44,586 nt of DNA from Actinomycetales bacterium (lineage in GTDB: Bacteria > Actinomycetota > Actinomycetes > Actinomycetales > Microbacteriaceae), in NCBI GenBank assembly GCA_015655445.1, contig JAATFA010000083.1, positions 1-44,586 of the forward strand, written 5' to 3'. Both the position numbers and the translations under genes were made by a program. Each line of letters opens with the position of its first letter. Within the stretch, counting starts at the first letter, position 1. The notes under the pieces are model-generated. The model saw only the letters and a list, made by a program, of their open reading frames with translations, was not told the origin of the DNA and did no database searches. This document shows positions 17,532 through 26,444 of the stretch, one piece after another.

Positions 17532-17627
17532 TCTGCTCTCACTGCTCTCACTCGCTCTCCGCGCATTGCCGTGGGGTGGACGCTCGCCGGCTCCGCGGAA
17601 CGCGCTCGGGGGCGCGGGCCGACGTGG

Positions 17628-18293
17628 TCAATCGAGCACCGCGAGCACTCGCGCGGGGGCGCCGTCGCCGCCGCGGACGAGGAGCGCGCCGACGAAGAGC
17701 GTGACCCACCTGCCGGCGATCTCGTGCAGCGCGAGATTCTCCAGGATGAGGGTCCCTGCCCCGAGCAGCGCCCCGTGGACCTCGTGCCGGTAGCCGGGCC
17801 CGCGCAGCCCCATGGGGTACTCGGGCGTGATCGTGTCGACGCCGAGGAGCCGCAAGCGCCGGTCCGCGCACCACCGGGCCGCATCGGGCGTCAGCCACGC
17901 GTGCTCGTCGACGTACGCCGCACTGCCGTAGCGCTCGTCCCACCCCGTGCGGAGGAGCAGCGCATCCCCGGGCGAGAGCGCGGTCGTCGCGGCGGAGAGC
18001 GCGGCCTCGAGGTCGGCGGCCGTGATCGGGTCGGCGCGGGGGCGGTGCAGGTCGAGGCAGTACGCGGGGCCGACGAGCGTCGCGAGAGGCACGTCGTCGA
18101 TCGTTCCGCCGTCCTCGACGAAGTGCGACGGCGCGTCGAGGTGCGTGCCGATGTGCGTCGGGATGCTCAGCTGCATCGCCCGCATGCGGTGCTCCTCCCA
18201 CGTGCGGGTGGGGACGACCTCCGCCGCGGGGATCGTGCGCGCGCGTGGCATCCCCGACTCGATCGGGCGCGACAGGTCGACGGTTCGCGTCAC
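17628..18293 (-). CDS. Cyclase family hydrolase (kynurenine-formamidase-like fold)
   Basis: 221-residue metal-dependent hydrolase. The signature HIGTHLDAPSHF gives metal ligands His47, His51, Asp53 and His57. The family cleaves amide, ester or lactone bonds, for example N-formylkynurenine and isatin. The N-terminal DLSRPIESGMP is the usual first strand. Its start overlaps the transporter stop by four bases, so import and this hydrolysis step are probably coupled. It may open a ring or remove an acyl group from the imported compound. Substrate unknown. Confidence 0.88.
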   Translation of the reverse strand: MTRTVDLSRPIESGMPRARTIPAAEVVPTRTWEEHRMRAMQLSIPTHIGTHLDAPSHFVEDGGTIDDVPLATLVGPAYCLDLHRPRADPITAADLEAALSAATTALSPGDALLLRTGWDERYGSAAYVDEHAWLTPDAARWCADRRLRLLGVDTITPEYPMGLRGPGYRHEVHGALLGAGTLILENLALHEIAGRWVTLFVGALLVRGGDGAPARVLAVLD

Positions 18294-19690
18294 AGCTCAC
18301 CCCGATCCGTGGCCGCGAGGCCGGCCGCGGGCACGTCGGGCACGCGCGATGCGCTCGCCGCCGCCTCGCTCGGCGCGGTCTCCCGCAGGCCACCCGACCG
18401 GGTCTCGTGGCACAGGGCGACGGCGATGACGCCGATGAGCACGAAGAACCCGAGGAAGACGGCGACGGGCCACGTCGAGTGTGCCGCACTCGCCGCCGCG
18501 GTCGTCACGACGGGCGTGAGCCCGCCGACGATGGCCGCGGACACCTGATAGCCGAGGCCGGAGCCGCTGTAGCGCACCTCCGCGGGGAACTGCTCGGGCG
18601 CGAGGGCACCCGGGATGCCGAACATGATGCCGATGACGACGCCGCCGACGAAGAGCACGACGAGGATCGCGATCGTGCCGCCGGTCTCGACGAGCGCGTA
18701 GAGCGGCCACGCGGCGAGGATCGTGAAGACGCCCGTGATGATGAACGGCGGCCGCCTCCCGAAGCGATCCGCGAGGGACGTGCCGACGAGCACGGCGAGG
18801 AACTCGGCGATCGCGAAGACGAAGAGCCCGCTCGAGAGCACGACCGGGGAGACGTTGAGTGCGCTCTTCCCGTACGCGGGGATGAAGGTCACGAACATGT
18901 AGAAGCCGCCGCTCGTCGCAGAGAACATGCCGAACGTCAGCAGGAGCTCCTTGGGGTACGTCTTCAACACATGGCCCAGCGGGAAGCGGACGAGGCGGTG
19001 GTCCTCGCGCGCCTTCTTGAACGACGGCGTGTCGTCCAGCGTACGGCGAAGGTAGATCCCGATGACGACGAGGATCGCGCTCGCCCAGAACGGCACGCGC
19101 CAGCCCCAGCTCTCCATCGCCGACTGGGGCATGAGCTCGATGAGCGTGAACAGGATCGTCGCGACGAGCAGCCCGAGGGGCGATCCCATCTGCGGGAGCC
19201 CGCCGTACCGCGCCCGCTTGTGATCGGGCGCCGACTCGACGGCGTACACGGCCGCGCCGCCCCACTCGCCGCCGAGCCCCAGGCCCTGCAGGAGTCGCAG
19301 CAGCACGAGCAGGATCGGCGCCCACACGTTGATCTGGTGGAAGGTCGGCAGACACCCGATGAGGAACGTCGCCGAGCCCATCATGATGAGACTCACCATG
19401 AGCACGCGCCGACGGCCGAGCCGATCGCCGAGGTGGCCGAAGATGATGCTGCCGAAGGGCCGCGCGATGAAGCCCACCCCGAACGTCGCGAACGACAGGA
19501 GGGTGCCGGCGATGGGGCTGAACGAGGGGAAGAAGAGCCCGCCGAACACGAGGGACGCCGCCAGACCGTAGATCTGGAAGTCGTACCACTCGATCGTCGT
19601 GCCGACGAGGCTGATCGCGGCCACCTGCCGCGTGGACGGAGCCTTCGCTCCTCCCCCGCCGGGAGCCTCGCGCGCGACTGACTCGGACAT
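18290..19690 (-). CDS. MFS transporter, metabolite:H+ symporter (MHS) type
   Basis: 466 residues with twelve predicted membrane helices. The N-terminal TIEWYDFQIYG, the loop GHLGDRLGRRRVL and LLQGLGLGGEWGGAAVY are classic MHS signatures, as in the alpha-ketoglutarate, shikimate, citrate and tricarballylate (TcuC) symporters. ATG 19690 has an excellent ribosome site (AAAGGAGG). It leads the second island transcript, overlapping the cyclase-family gene, and probably imports the pathway substrate as a carboxylate with protons. Confidence 0.93.
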   Translation of the reverse strand: MSESVAREAPGGGGAKAPSTRQVAAISLVGTTIEWYDFQIYGLAASLVFGGLFFPSFSPIAGTLLSFATFGVGFIARPFGSIIFGHLGDRLGRRRVLMVSLIMMGSATFLIGCLPTFHQINVWAPILLVLLRLLQGLGLGGEWGGAAVYAVESAPDHKRARYGGLPQMGSPLGLLVATILFTLIELMPQSAMESWGWRVPFWASAILVVIGIYLRRTLDDTPSFKKAREDHRLVRFPLGHVLKTYPKELLLTFGMFSATSGGFYMFVTFIPAYGKSALNVSPVVLSSGLFVFAIAEFLAVLVGTSLADRFGRRPPFIITGVFTILAAWPLYALVETGGTIAILVVLFVGGVVIGIMFGIPGALAPEQFPAEVRYSGSGLGYQVSAAIVGGLTPVVTTAAASAAHSTWPVAVFLGFFVLIGVIAVALCHETRSGGLRETAPSEAAASASRVPDVPAAGLAATDRGEL

Positions 19691-19860
19691 ACCGTGCCTC
19701 CTTTGGAAACGGTGTGCGGTTCGAATATCTGGATCCGTGCGGCGGCGAGCCGCGGCTCGTCCCGCCCACGGAGACGGGCTGGAGCGACGGCTCACGCGGG
19801 CGCGCCGACGTCGACGCCTCCACGGCGGGCACCCCGTGCAATGCCGCTACGGATGGGGCT

Positions 19861-19903
19861 CGAGCTAATTCGATCCTCTTGGGGTCGAGTTATTCCGATC
19901 CTC
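19861..19903 (-). repeat. Pair of 18-bp direct repeats, candidate operator
   Basis: On the minus strand the two units read gaggatcgaattagctcg (19878-19861) and gaggatcggaataactcg (19903-19886). They match at 15 of 18 positions and start 25 bp apart. Spacing and AT-rich core suggest tandem binding of one regulator, perhaps the island LysR or GntR protein. Confidence 0.5.
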
Positions 19904-20130
19904 CATCCAGAGCCGCAGGAGGTCGATAGGCAGAGCATGCCGAGTTCCTATTGAGCATTCGCCGATCGCATAACTGCGCGCCGGAATCGCCGTGCGCGCG
20001 CATCCTGTGCGGTGCGGTGCGATGCGCGTGTCCGCGGGCCGCGACCGGCCGCGGACCACCGCGTTCCGAGGCCTACGGGCCGACCCGTCGGCCGCTCGAC
20101 GCTGGGCGTGCGCCATTCCGCGCGGACGGC

Positions 20131-20172
20131 GAATAGCGATGAATGAATAGCGCTCCTCGCGATGCGAATAGC
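20131..20172 (+). repeat. Three GAATAGC copies
   Basis: GAATAGC occurs at 20131-20137, 20145-20151 and 20166-20172. The related GAATAGT is in the LysR/TcuA-like divergent region at 29485-29491. The shared hexamer GAATAG could mark a common regulator. Confidence 0.4.
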
Positions 20173-20244
20173 AGCGCACGCAATCATCCCGCGCGCGCCC
20201 GGAACTCCGGAAGCCTATCCACCACTCCGTTCCCGGATAACCGG

Positions 20245-21681
20245 TCAGCGTCCGACGCGGCCGAACAGCGCTCCCGCGTGCCGCATGATCGTCGGTCGCA
20301 CGAGGAGCCAGCCGCCGGCCATGACGGCGATGCTCGCGAGGAACACGGCGAGGCCCCACCAGGCGGTGTCGTCCCGGTGCCCGTACATGTGGTTGAGGTT
20401 CCGCAGCACGCCCGTCGAGAGCACGAGTCCCACGTGCACGACGACGAAGCCGACGAAGAACAGCATCACGGGAAAGTGGATCGCGCGCGCAAGCCGCACG
20501 GGATACGCTGCCGACAGGCGGGTCGCCGCCGCCGGCCACAGGGGTGACATGCGCACGCCCGTGACGGCGGCGAGCGGGGCGGCGAGGAACACGACGGCGA
20601 AGTAGGAGAGCAGCTGCAGGCTGTTGTAGTTCACCCAGCCGTCCTCGGTCGGCCAGTCGAGCGAGAGGTACTGCAGGACCGCGGAGACCGCGTTGGGGAT
20701 CACGCCCCACGTCGTCGGCACAATGCGCACCCACTGCCCCGTGCAGAAGAGCACCACGACGAACACCACGCCGTTGACGATCCACAGCAGGTCGAGCGAC
20801 AGGTGCGCCCACACCTCGATCGCGATCCTCGCGCCGCCCCTGCGGCGGCTCCAGCTGGCCGCGGGACGCGCGGTCGTGCGGATCATCCAGCCGGTGCGGA
20901 TGACGAGGACGATGAAGAACGCGTTGAGGAAGTGCTGCCACTCGAGCCACACCGGCAGGCCGCGCGGAGCCCACGACGGGAGCGGCGTCGCGCCGGGATA
21001 GCGCTCGAGGAAATCCCGTCCCGCGTGCGTGCCCTCGAGGAACCAGCGCGCGAGCAGCACGGCCGCGGCCGCGGCGAGCACGACCGCGGAGACCGCCCAC
21101 GCGATCGTCCTCGGGCGCCTCGACCGTGTCGGCTGCGGAGCGGGCGGCGGGGTCGCGGGCGCGACCATCGGGGCGAGGCTCGGCGGAACGGACTGCGGCG
21201 AAGCCGCGGCAGACGCAGCGGAGCGCGGTTCGGCGCTCGCCTCGGCACTCGCGGGCACGGAGCGCGGGAGGCCGGCGCGCCTGCCGGCGGGAGCCGGCGC
21301 CGGCCGAGCCGACGCGGCAGCACCGGGAGCGGCAGCGCCCGGAGCGGCAGGCCCTGAGGCGGCAGCGGCCGGGGCGGTCGCCGGCGCGCGCGGCAGGCCG
21401 ACACGTCGACCCGCCGGCGGCGCTCCCGACGCGGCGGCCGCCACGGGGCGGACGGCCCGCCGAGCCGCCTCACCAGGAGCCGCCCCGCCCGGAGCCGCCC
21501 CACCCGAGGCGCCACCAGGAGCCGTCCCGGCAGTCGTGTGGAGAGCGGCGGCGGGAGGCGCCGGCGCGGCCTCGCGCTCCGCGGGCGTCGCGACCTCAAA
21601 CGTGGCCACGGCGTCGGCGGGCGGCCACGGGTCCCCTCCCGCGACGCGCGGCAGGCCCCTCCGCAGGCGGACGCTCCCCAC
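20245..21681 (-). CDS. Di-haem cytochrome b membrane protein with long repetitive N-terminal tail
   Basis: 478 residues from GTG 21681, three bases after the etfA stop. Residues 1-190 are Ala/Pro/Arg-rich, cytoplasmic-like and repetitive: (R)RxGLPR recurs at 7-12, 92-98 and 134-140, the first inside [15 protein letters not shown]. From about 193 there are five or six membrane helices. His250, His293, His402 and His416 sit inside helices, the pattern for two b-type haems as in cytochrome b561 and hydrogenase or thiosulfate-reductase cytochrome b subunits. Placed last after EtfBA and a TcuA-like flavoprotein, it probably passes their electrons to menaquinone, the task of TcuB in Salmonella, though no 4Fe-4S ligands are present here. 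Confidence 0.8.
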   Translation of the reverse strand: MGSVRLRRGLPRVAGGDPWPPADAVATFEVATPAEREAAPAPPAAALHTTAGTAPGGASGGAAPGGAAPGEAARRAVRPVAAAASGAPPAGRRVGLPRAPATAPAAAASGPAAPGAAAPGAAASARPAPAPAGRRAGLPRSVPASAEASAEPRSAASAAASPQSVPPSLAPMVAPATPPPAPQPTRSRRPRTIAWAVSAVVLAAAAAVLLARWFLEGTHAGRDFLERYPGATPLPSWAPRGLPVWLEWQHFLNAFFIVLVIRTGWMIRTTARPAASWSRRRGGARIAIEVWAHLSLDLLWIVNGVVFVVVLFCTGQWVRIVPTTWGVIPNAVSAVLQYLSLDWPTEDGWVNYNSLQLLSYFAVVFLAAPLAAVTGVRMSPLWPAAATRLSAAYPVRLARAIHFPVMLFFVGFVVVHVGLVLSTGVLRNLNHMYGHRDDTAWWGLAVFLASIAVMAGGWLLVRPTIMRHAGALFGRVGR

Positions 21682-21684
21682 GCG

Positions 21685-22668
21685 CTACCCTCGCGCCGCG
21701 AGCGTCTCGATCGCCTGCGGCACGATCTGCGCAAGGTCGCCGACGACGCCGAAGTCGGCGACGTCGAAGATCGGCGCGTCGGGATCCTTGTTGACGGCGA
21801 CGATCGTCTTCGACGTCTGCATCCCTGCGAGGTGCTGCGTGGCGCCGGATATGCCGATCGCGACATACAAGTCCGGGCTGACGGTGACGCCCGTCTGGCC
21901 CACCTGGTGGGCGTAGGGCACGTATCCCGCGTCGACCGCCGCGCGGGAGGCGCCGACGGCCGCGCCGAGCGCGTCGGCGAGACGGCCGATGAGCTCGAAG
22001 CGCTCCCTCGATCCGACGCCGCGCCCGCCGGCGACGACCTTGCGCGCGCGGCGCAGGTCCGGTCGCGATCCGCCGGAGTCGGCGGGCTCGAACATCGTCA
22101 TCCGAGCGGCCGCCGTTGTCGGCGCGACGGCCTCGAGGACCGTCACAGCGGTCGTCGTCGCGGGGGCCCGATCGGCGATCGAGCCCTGACGTACCGTGAT
22201 CACGGGCGCTCCCGCGGTCGCGGCCGCGTCGATGAGGTAGGAGCCGCCGAAGACCGAGTGGTGGGCGATCACGCCCTCCTCGTCCCGGTCGACGCCGACC
22301 ACGTCCACGAGCAGCGCTCGTCCCGTGCGGACCGCGAACCGGGCCGCCGCCTCTCGGCCGTCGACCGAGTGCGCGACGAGCACCGCCGCGGGCACGACGA
22401 TGTCGGCCGCGCGAGCGAGGGCGTCCACGAGCCCGACGGTAACGAGTCGGGCGTCCGTCGGCACGACGACCACGCGCACCGCGCCCGCGTCCCCCGCCGC
22501 GGCGGCGAGCTCGTCCCCCGCGCCCGCGGCAGCCGGGACGACCGCGACGGGCTCGCCTATCCTGGCTGCCGCGCCGAGGAGCTCCGCCGCGCTCGAGGCG
22601 AGCGTGCCGTCGGGCGCCACCTCGAGGAGGGCGAGGATCGGCTCGCCGCTCACGTCGCCCGTGCTCAT
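21685..22668 (-). CDS. etfA: Electron transfer flavoprotein alpha subunit
   Basis: 327 residues. The C-terminal FAD domain is intact: [18 protein letters not shown], then [26 protein letters not shown] and [20 protein letters not shown], the family signature. It forms a heterodimer with EtfB, takes single electrons from flavin dehydrogenases and hands them to a membrane acceptor. Its start overlaps the etfB stop by four bases (ATGA). No ETF:quinone oxidoreductase or FixC-like gene is in the window; the next gene is a cytochrome b, an unusual partner. Confidence 0.95.
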   Translation of the reverse strand: MSTGDVSGEPILALLEVAPDGTLASSAAELLGAAARIGEPVAVVPAAAGAGDELAAAAGDAGAVRVVVVPTDARLVTVGLVDALARAADIVVPAAVLVAHSVDGREAAARFAVRTGRALLVDVVGVDRDEEGVIAHHSVFGGSYLIDAAATAGAPVITVRQGSIADRAPATTTAVTVLEAVAPTTAAARMTMFEPADSGGSRPDLRRARKVVAGGRGVGSRERFELIGRLADALGAAVGASRAAVDAGYVPYAHQVGQTGVTVSPDLYVAIGISGATQHLAGMQTSKTIVAVNKDPDAPIFDVADFGVVGDLAQIVPQAIETLAARG

Positions 22669-23441
22669 GCGAGGCCGTTCTCGATGAGGAACTCAGCGAG
22701 GCGCACGCCCGCCGTGCCGTCATCGACGATCGTCGTGCCGGCGTGCCGAGGGGGACGTTGCGCGGCGGCGACGACGATCGCGCGCGCGGCGCGCGCTCCG
22801 TCGACGTCCGCGCCGAGCTCGGCCGCGCTGAGCGTCTCGACGGGCTTGCGTCTGGCCGCCATCGTGCTCCTCATCGACGGGAACCGCGGATCCGGCAGCG
22901 CCTCGGTGATCGAGGCGACCGCGGGCAGCGGCGCCTCGACCGTGCCGCTCCCGCCGTCGGTCTGCCTCGTGCCGCCCACCGTCGCGCCGTCGGTGCGGAT
23001 CGAGGAGAGGTTCGTGATCTGCGCGAACCCCAGGAGCTCGGCGAGCATCGCGCCCATGACGCCGCCGCCGCCGTCGGTCGAGACGTTCCCCACGAGCACG
23101 AGGTCGGGATCCCGCCGCCGGACGGCCGCGGCGAGCACCTCGGCGGTGAGGGTGAGGTCAGCGCCCACGAGGGCGTCGTCGACGACGAGGACGGCGTCGT
23201 CGGCACCCATCGCGAGCGTCGTGCGGATGGGGTCCGCGATCGCGGCGGGCCCCATCGAGACCACGGTCACGCTCGCCTCGGGCAGCGACTCGGCAAGCGT
23301 CAGCGCGGCCTCGACGGCCCGCTCGCCGACCTCGTCGACGACCATCTCGCTCCCGGCGCGGTCCACGAGACCGGTCTCGAGGCTGATGCGGCGCTCCCCG
23401 TAGGTGTCGGGCACCACCTTCACAGGTACGACGATGTGCAC
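22665..23441 (-). CDS. etfB: Electron transfer flavoprotein beta subunit
   Basis: 258 residues from GTG 23441, with AAGGAG eight bases upstream. It begins [20 protein letters not shown]; the central [21 protein letters not shown] and the recognition-loop region [20 protein letters not shown] are family hallmarks. It binds AMP and docks on dehydrogenases with the conserved loop. The 59-bp gap to the preceding aldehyde dehydrogenase gene holds no promoter I can see, so it is read as part of the TcuA-like operon. Confidence 0.95.
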   Translation of the reverse strand: MHIVVPVKVVPDTYGERRISLETGLVDRAGSEMVVDEVGERAVEAALTLAESLPEASVTVVSMGPAAIADPIRTTLAMGADDAVLVVDDALVGADLTLTAEVLAAAVRRRDPDLVLVGNVSTDGGGGVMGAMLAELLGFAQITNLSSIRTDGATVGGTRQTDGGSGTVEAPLPAVASITEALPDPRFPSMRSTMAARRKPVETLSAAELGADVDGARAARAIVVAAAQRPPRHAGTTIVDDGTAGVRLAEFLIENGLA

Positions 23442-23500
23442 GCGAGCTCCTTGATTGTCTGTCCTGATGCCGACCGGGTCCCTGCGTCGCGATCCCCGCG

Positions 23501-25015
23501 TCAGTCGGCGAACGGATCCGCCGGCTCGTCGACGGAGAGGTCGACGTAGACCGCCTTCGTCTCCGTGTACTCCGCCATGACCTCGAGACCGTTCTCGCGG
23601 CCGATGCCGCTGAGCTTGAAGCCCCCGTAGGGCAGGCTCGGCAGGATCGGGCGGAAGGTGTTGACCGAGACGAGACCGGTCTCGATCCGCGCCGCCACGC
23701 GATGGGCGCGACGCACGTCGGAGGTCCACAGGCCGCCCACGAGCCCGTAGCGCGTGCCGTTCGCCATGCGCACGGCGTCGTCCTCGCTCTCGAAGGGGAT
23801 GACCGAGAGCACGGGCCCGAAGATCTCCTCCTGCGCCATGCGCGAGTCGTGGTCCACGTCGGCGAAGACGGTCGGCTCGACGAAGTACCCGCGGTCCAGT
23901 CCCGCAGGGCGGCCGCCGCCGGTCAGCAGCCGGAAGCCCGCCCTCCGACCGTCCTCGATGAAGCTCTGCGTCTTCTCGAGCTGCGCACGCGAGGTCTGCG
24001 GCCCGATGTGCGTGCGGGGGTCGAAGGGCATGCCTACGCGGATGCGCGCGGCGCGCTCGGCGAGCCGTGCCGCGAACTCCTCGTAGACGGGCCGTTCCAC
24101 GAGCACGCGCGAGGCGAGGGAGCACGACTGGCCGGTCGAGCGGAAACCGCTGTGCACGGCGACCGCGAGCGCGCGGTCGAGATCGGCGTCGGCGAAGACG
24201 ATGTAGGGCGACTTGCCGCCGCACTCGAAGGAGATGCGTTTGAGGTTCCCGGCGGCCTGACGCATGATCTCCTGGGCGGTGCGATGCTCGCCCGTGAACG
24301 ACACCTTGTCGACATCCGGGTGGGAGGCGAGCCGCGCCCCCGCGACGCCGCCGTAGCCGGGCACGACGTTCACGACGCCCGGCGGGAAGCCGGCCTCCTC
24401 GACGAGCCGCGCGAGCTCGAGCGCGCTCGACGAGGTGAGCTCCGCCGGCTTCATGACGACCGTGTTGCCCGCCGCGAGAGCGGGCGCGAGCTTCCACGAG
24501 GAGAGCGAGATCGGCGAGTTCCAGGGCAGGATCGCCCCCACGACTCCGACCGGCTGGCGGATCGTGTACGCGTGGGCGTCCTCCGAGACCGGCACCTGGG
24601 CACCGCGCAGCTTGTCGGCGAGCCCGGCGTAGAAGGTGAACCAGTCCGCGGCCCGCAGCATCTCGCCCGTCGTGTCCCGCACGGGCTTGCCGTTGTCGCG
24701 CGACTCGATCTCGGCGAGCCGTCCCGCGTCCCGGCGCAGCAGCTCCGCGAGGCGGTAGAGGAGCACACCGCGCTGGGCGGGCGTCGTCGCGTGCCGCCAC
24801 GGTCCGTCGAACGCCGCACGCGCAGCCGCGACCGCGGCGTCCACGTCGTACTCGTCCGCCTCGGCGACGAGCGCCCACACCTGCTCGGTGGAGGGGTCGA
24901 TCGACTCGATGAGCCGGCCCGAGTGCGCCGGAACCCACTCCCCGCCGATGTAGAGGCGGTCCCACGTCCGCACCTGGTCGGCGCGATCGAGGGTCGACGC
25001 CGTCGTGTCAGTCAT
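23501..25015 (-). CDS. NAD(P)-dependent aldehyde dehydrogenase (island, proximal)
   Basis: 504 residues. Asn166 (ILPWNSPIS), Glu264 (SFECGGKSP) and nucleophile Cys298 (STGQSCSLASR) are in place; note FECGG instead of the common FELGG. The C-terminal PYGGFKLSGIGRENG is normal. The start overlaps the end of the first MmgE/PrpD gene by eight bases, so the two are coupled. It resembles betaine-aldehyde and gamma-aminobutyraldehyde-type dehydrogenases in overall form, but the substrate cannot be set from sequence. Confidence 0.93.
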   Translation of the reverse strand: MTDTTASTLDRADQVRTWDRLYIGGEWVPAHSGRLIESIDPSTEQVWALVAEADEYDVDAAVAAARAAFDGPWRHATTPAQRGVLLYRLAELLRRDAGRLAEIESRDNGKPVRDTTGEMLRAADWFTFYAGLADKLRGAQVPVSEDAHAYTIRQPVGVVGAILPWNSPISLSSWKLAPALAAGNTVVMKPAELTSSSALELARLVEEAGFPPGVVNVVPGYGGVAGARLASHPDVDKVSFTGEHRTAQEIMRQAAGNLKRISFECGGKSPYIVFADADLDRALAVAVHSGFRSTGQSCSLASRVLVERPVYEEFAARLAERAARIRVGMPFDPRTHIGPQTSRAQLEKTQSFIEDGRRAGFRLLTGGGRPAGLDRGYFVEPTVFADVDHDSRMAQEEIFGPVLSVIPFESEDDAVRMANGTRYGLVGGLWTSDVRRAHRVAARIETGLVSVNTFRPILPSLPYGGFKLSGIGRENGLEVMAEYTETKAVYVDLSVDEPADPFAD

Positions 25016-26441
25016 CGCTGCCTCCCGTCGGCGAGGCGTCGACGGAGGCGCCCGCGAACGCGGCCGTGAGCGCGTACACCGGCTCGTCCGGGCCGAGCCC
25101 CGCGAGCCGCTCCCCGACGTCCCGGGCGCGCACGCCGAGCGCCCACGCGGTGTTCCGCTCGAACTTGTCGAGGATGTCTGCGGGCAGGAGCGGCCGCTCC
25201 GGGCTCCCGGGATGGAACCGCACGCGCCGGTGGAACGTGCGCCCGCCGGCGACGACCGCGATGTCGGCGGGATCGTGCGCGGGGTAGTCGGACTCGGGAT
25301 CCTCGCCCGGCACGACCTTGAGCGCGAGCGAGCGCACCGTCTCGTCACGCAGAGCCGCGGCGGTGAAGGTGCTCGCATCGACCTCGCCGTGGACGAGCGT
25401 GTGCGCGACGACGAAGGGCAGGCTGAACCGCGCCTCATGAGCCTCGCGCGGGGCCAGCTTGCGGTCGAGGGGCTGGGTCACGAGCGTGAGGCCGGGCTCG
25501 GCGAGCCGCGCGTCGATCCTCTCGATCTCGCGAACCGCCACGCCCGCGTCCGCGAGCTCGGCCCGCAGCTCCTTCGCGCCGTCGATGAAGGAGTGCAGCA
25601 GCTGGCAGCACGGGTAGGGCTTGACGGCCGTGTCGGGAAGGAGCCACTCCTCCCCGAGCCCGTCCACGCCGCGCGCCCAGTCCAGCTCGCCGTCGAGGGG
25701 CGAGAGGTGGGAGAGGAAGAAGCCCATGTCGCCCTCGAACACGGAGGCCGGCCCCGTGATGCCGCATGCGGCGAGGTCGGCGGCGACGATGCCGCCGTGC
25801 GCACCCCAGCCGCCGTGCACGATCTTGGAGGTCGCGCCGGTCCGCGTCGACTCCTGGATGCCGGAGGCGAGCGTGCCCGCGATGCCGAAGGCGTCGACGA
25901 TCCGCGCGGCGGGGAGCCGGTTCAGGGCTCCGATCGCAGCGGCCGACCCGAACGGCGCGAGGAGCGAGCTCGTGTGGTAGCCGCGCGCGAGAAAGCGCTT
26001 GCCTCCGACGAAGCCGAGCCGGATCATCACCTCGTACCCGACGACGACCGCCGTCACGAGATCGCGAAGCGTGAGCCCGCGCGCCTCCGCGACGGCGAGG
26101 GCCGCCGGGATCACGGTCGAGCCGGGCCGCGCGAGCGAGGGGCCGTGCTTGTCGTCCATCTCGAGCGCCTGGCCGAGCGATCCGTTGACGAGCGCGGCCA
26201 TCTCCGGTCGCAAGCGCTGGCCCGTGCCGACGACGCTCGCGCCGCCGTCGTCGGCGCGCCAGCACTCCGCGACGGCGCGCAGCGCTTCGCCCGCCTCCTC
26301 CCCCGGGGCGGTCGCGGCGATCGTGGCGCCGAGCGCGTCGACGATGTGCCACATGGCGGCGCGTCGGACCGCGTCCGGGATGGCGTCGTAGTCCGCGCCG
26401 GCCGCGAACTCCGCGTAGCTCTCGGCGAGGACGGTGCCCAT
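25008..26441 (-). CDS. MmgE/PrpD family protein, copy 1
   Basis: 477 residues. It has the all-helical N-terminal domain typical of the family (VDALGATIAATAPGEEAGEAL, ALEMDDKHGPSLARPGSTVIPAALA, GYEVMIRLG) and the lid domain later (KPYPCCQLLHSFIDGAKELR). Known members are 2-methylcitrate dehydratase, cis-aconitate decarboxylase and iminodisuccinate epimerase, all acting on tri- or dicarboxylates. Family identity is clear, reaction is not. It lies three bases after copy 2 and overlaps the aldehyde dehydrogenase gene by eight. Confidence 0.9.
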   Translation of the reverse strand: MGTVLAESYAEFAAGADYDAIPDAVRRAAMWHIVDALGATIAATAPGEEAGEALRAVAECWRADDGGASVVGTGQRLRPEMAALVNGSLGQALEMDDKHGPSLARPGSTVIPAALAVAEARGLTLRDLVTAVVVGYEVMIRLGFVGGKRFLARGYHTSSLLAPFGSAAAIGALNRLPAARIVDAFGIAGTLASGIQESTRTGATSKIVHGGWGAHGGIVAADLAACGITGPASVFEGDMGFFLSHLSPLDGELDWARGVDGLGEEWLLPDTAVKPYPCCQLLHSFIDGAKELRAELADAGVAVREIERIDARLAEPGLTLVTQPLDRKLAPREAHEARFSLPFVVAHTLVHGEVDASTFTAAALRDETVRSLALKVVPGEDPESDYPAHDPADIAVVAGGRTFHRRVRFHPGSPERPLLPADILDKFERNTAWALGVRARDVGERLAGLGPDEPVYALTAAFAGASVDASPTGGSDD

Positions 26442-26444
26442 TGC

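Larger units (their letters stand above)
19691..20244 (-). promoter_or_regulatory. 554-bp control region ahead of the transporter unit
   Basis: No convincing gene is seen on either strand. Nearest the transporter, GATATT on the minus strand within 19726-19732 is a possible -10. Further upstream are two sets of repeats, listed separately: a pair of 18-bp direct repeats (19861-19903) and three GAATAGC copies (20131-20172). The region separates two same-strand transcripts of the island and is visibly less GC-rich than its surroundings. Confidence 0.6.

Noticed and set aside
20245-21681. Idea that the cytochrome b protein is a true TcuB
   Set aside because: TcuB carries 4Fe-4S clusters as well as haem; no cysteine clusters occur here. 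Only the general role may be shared.
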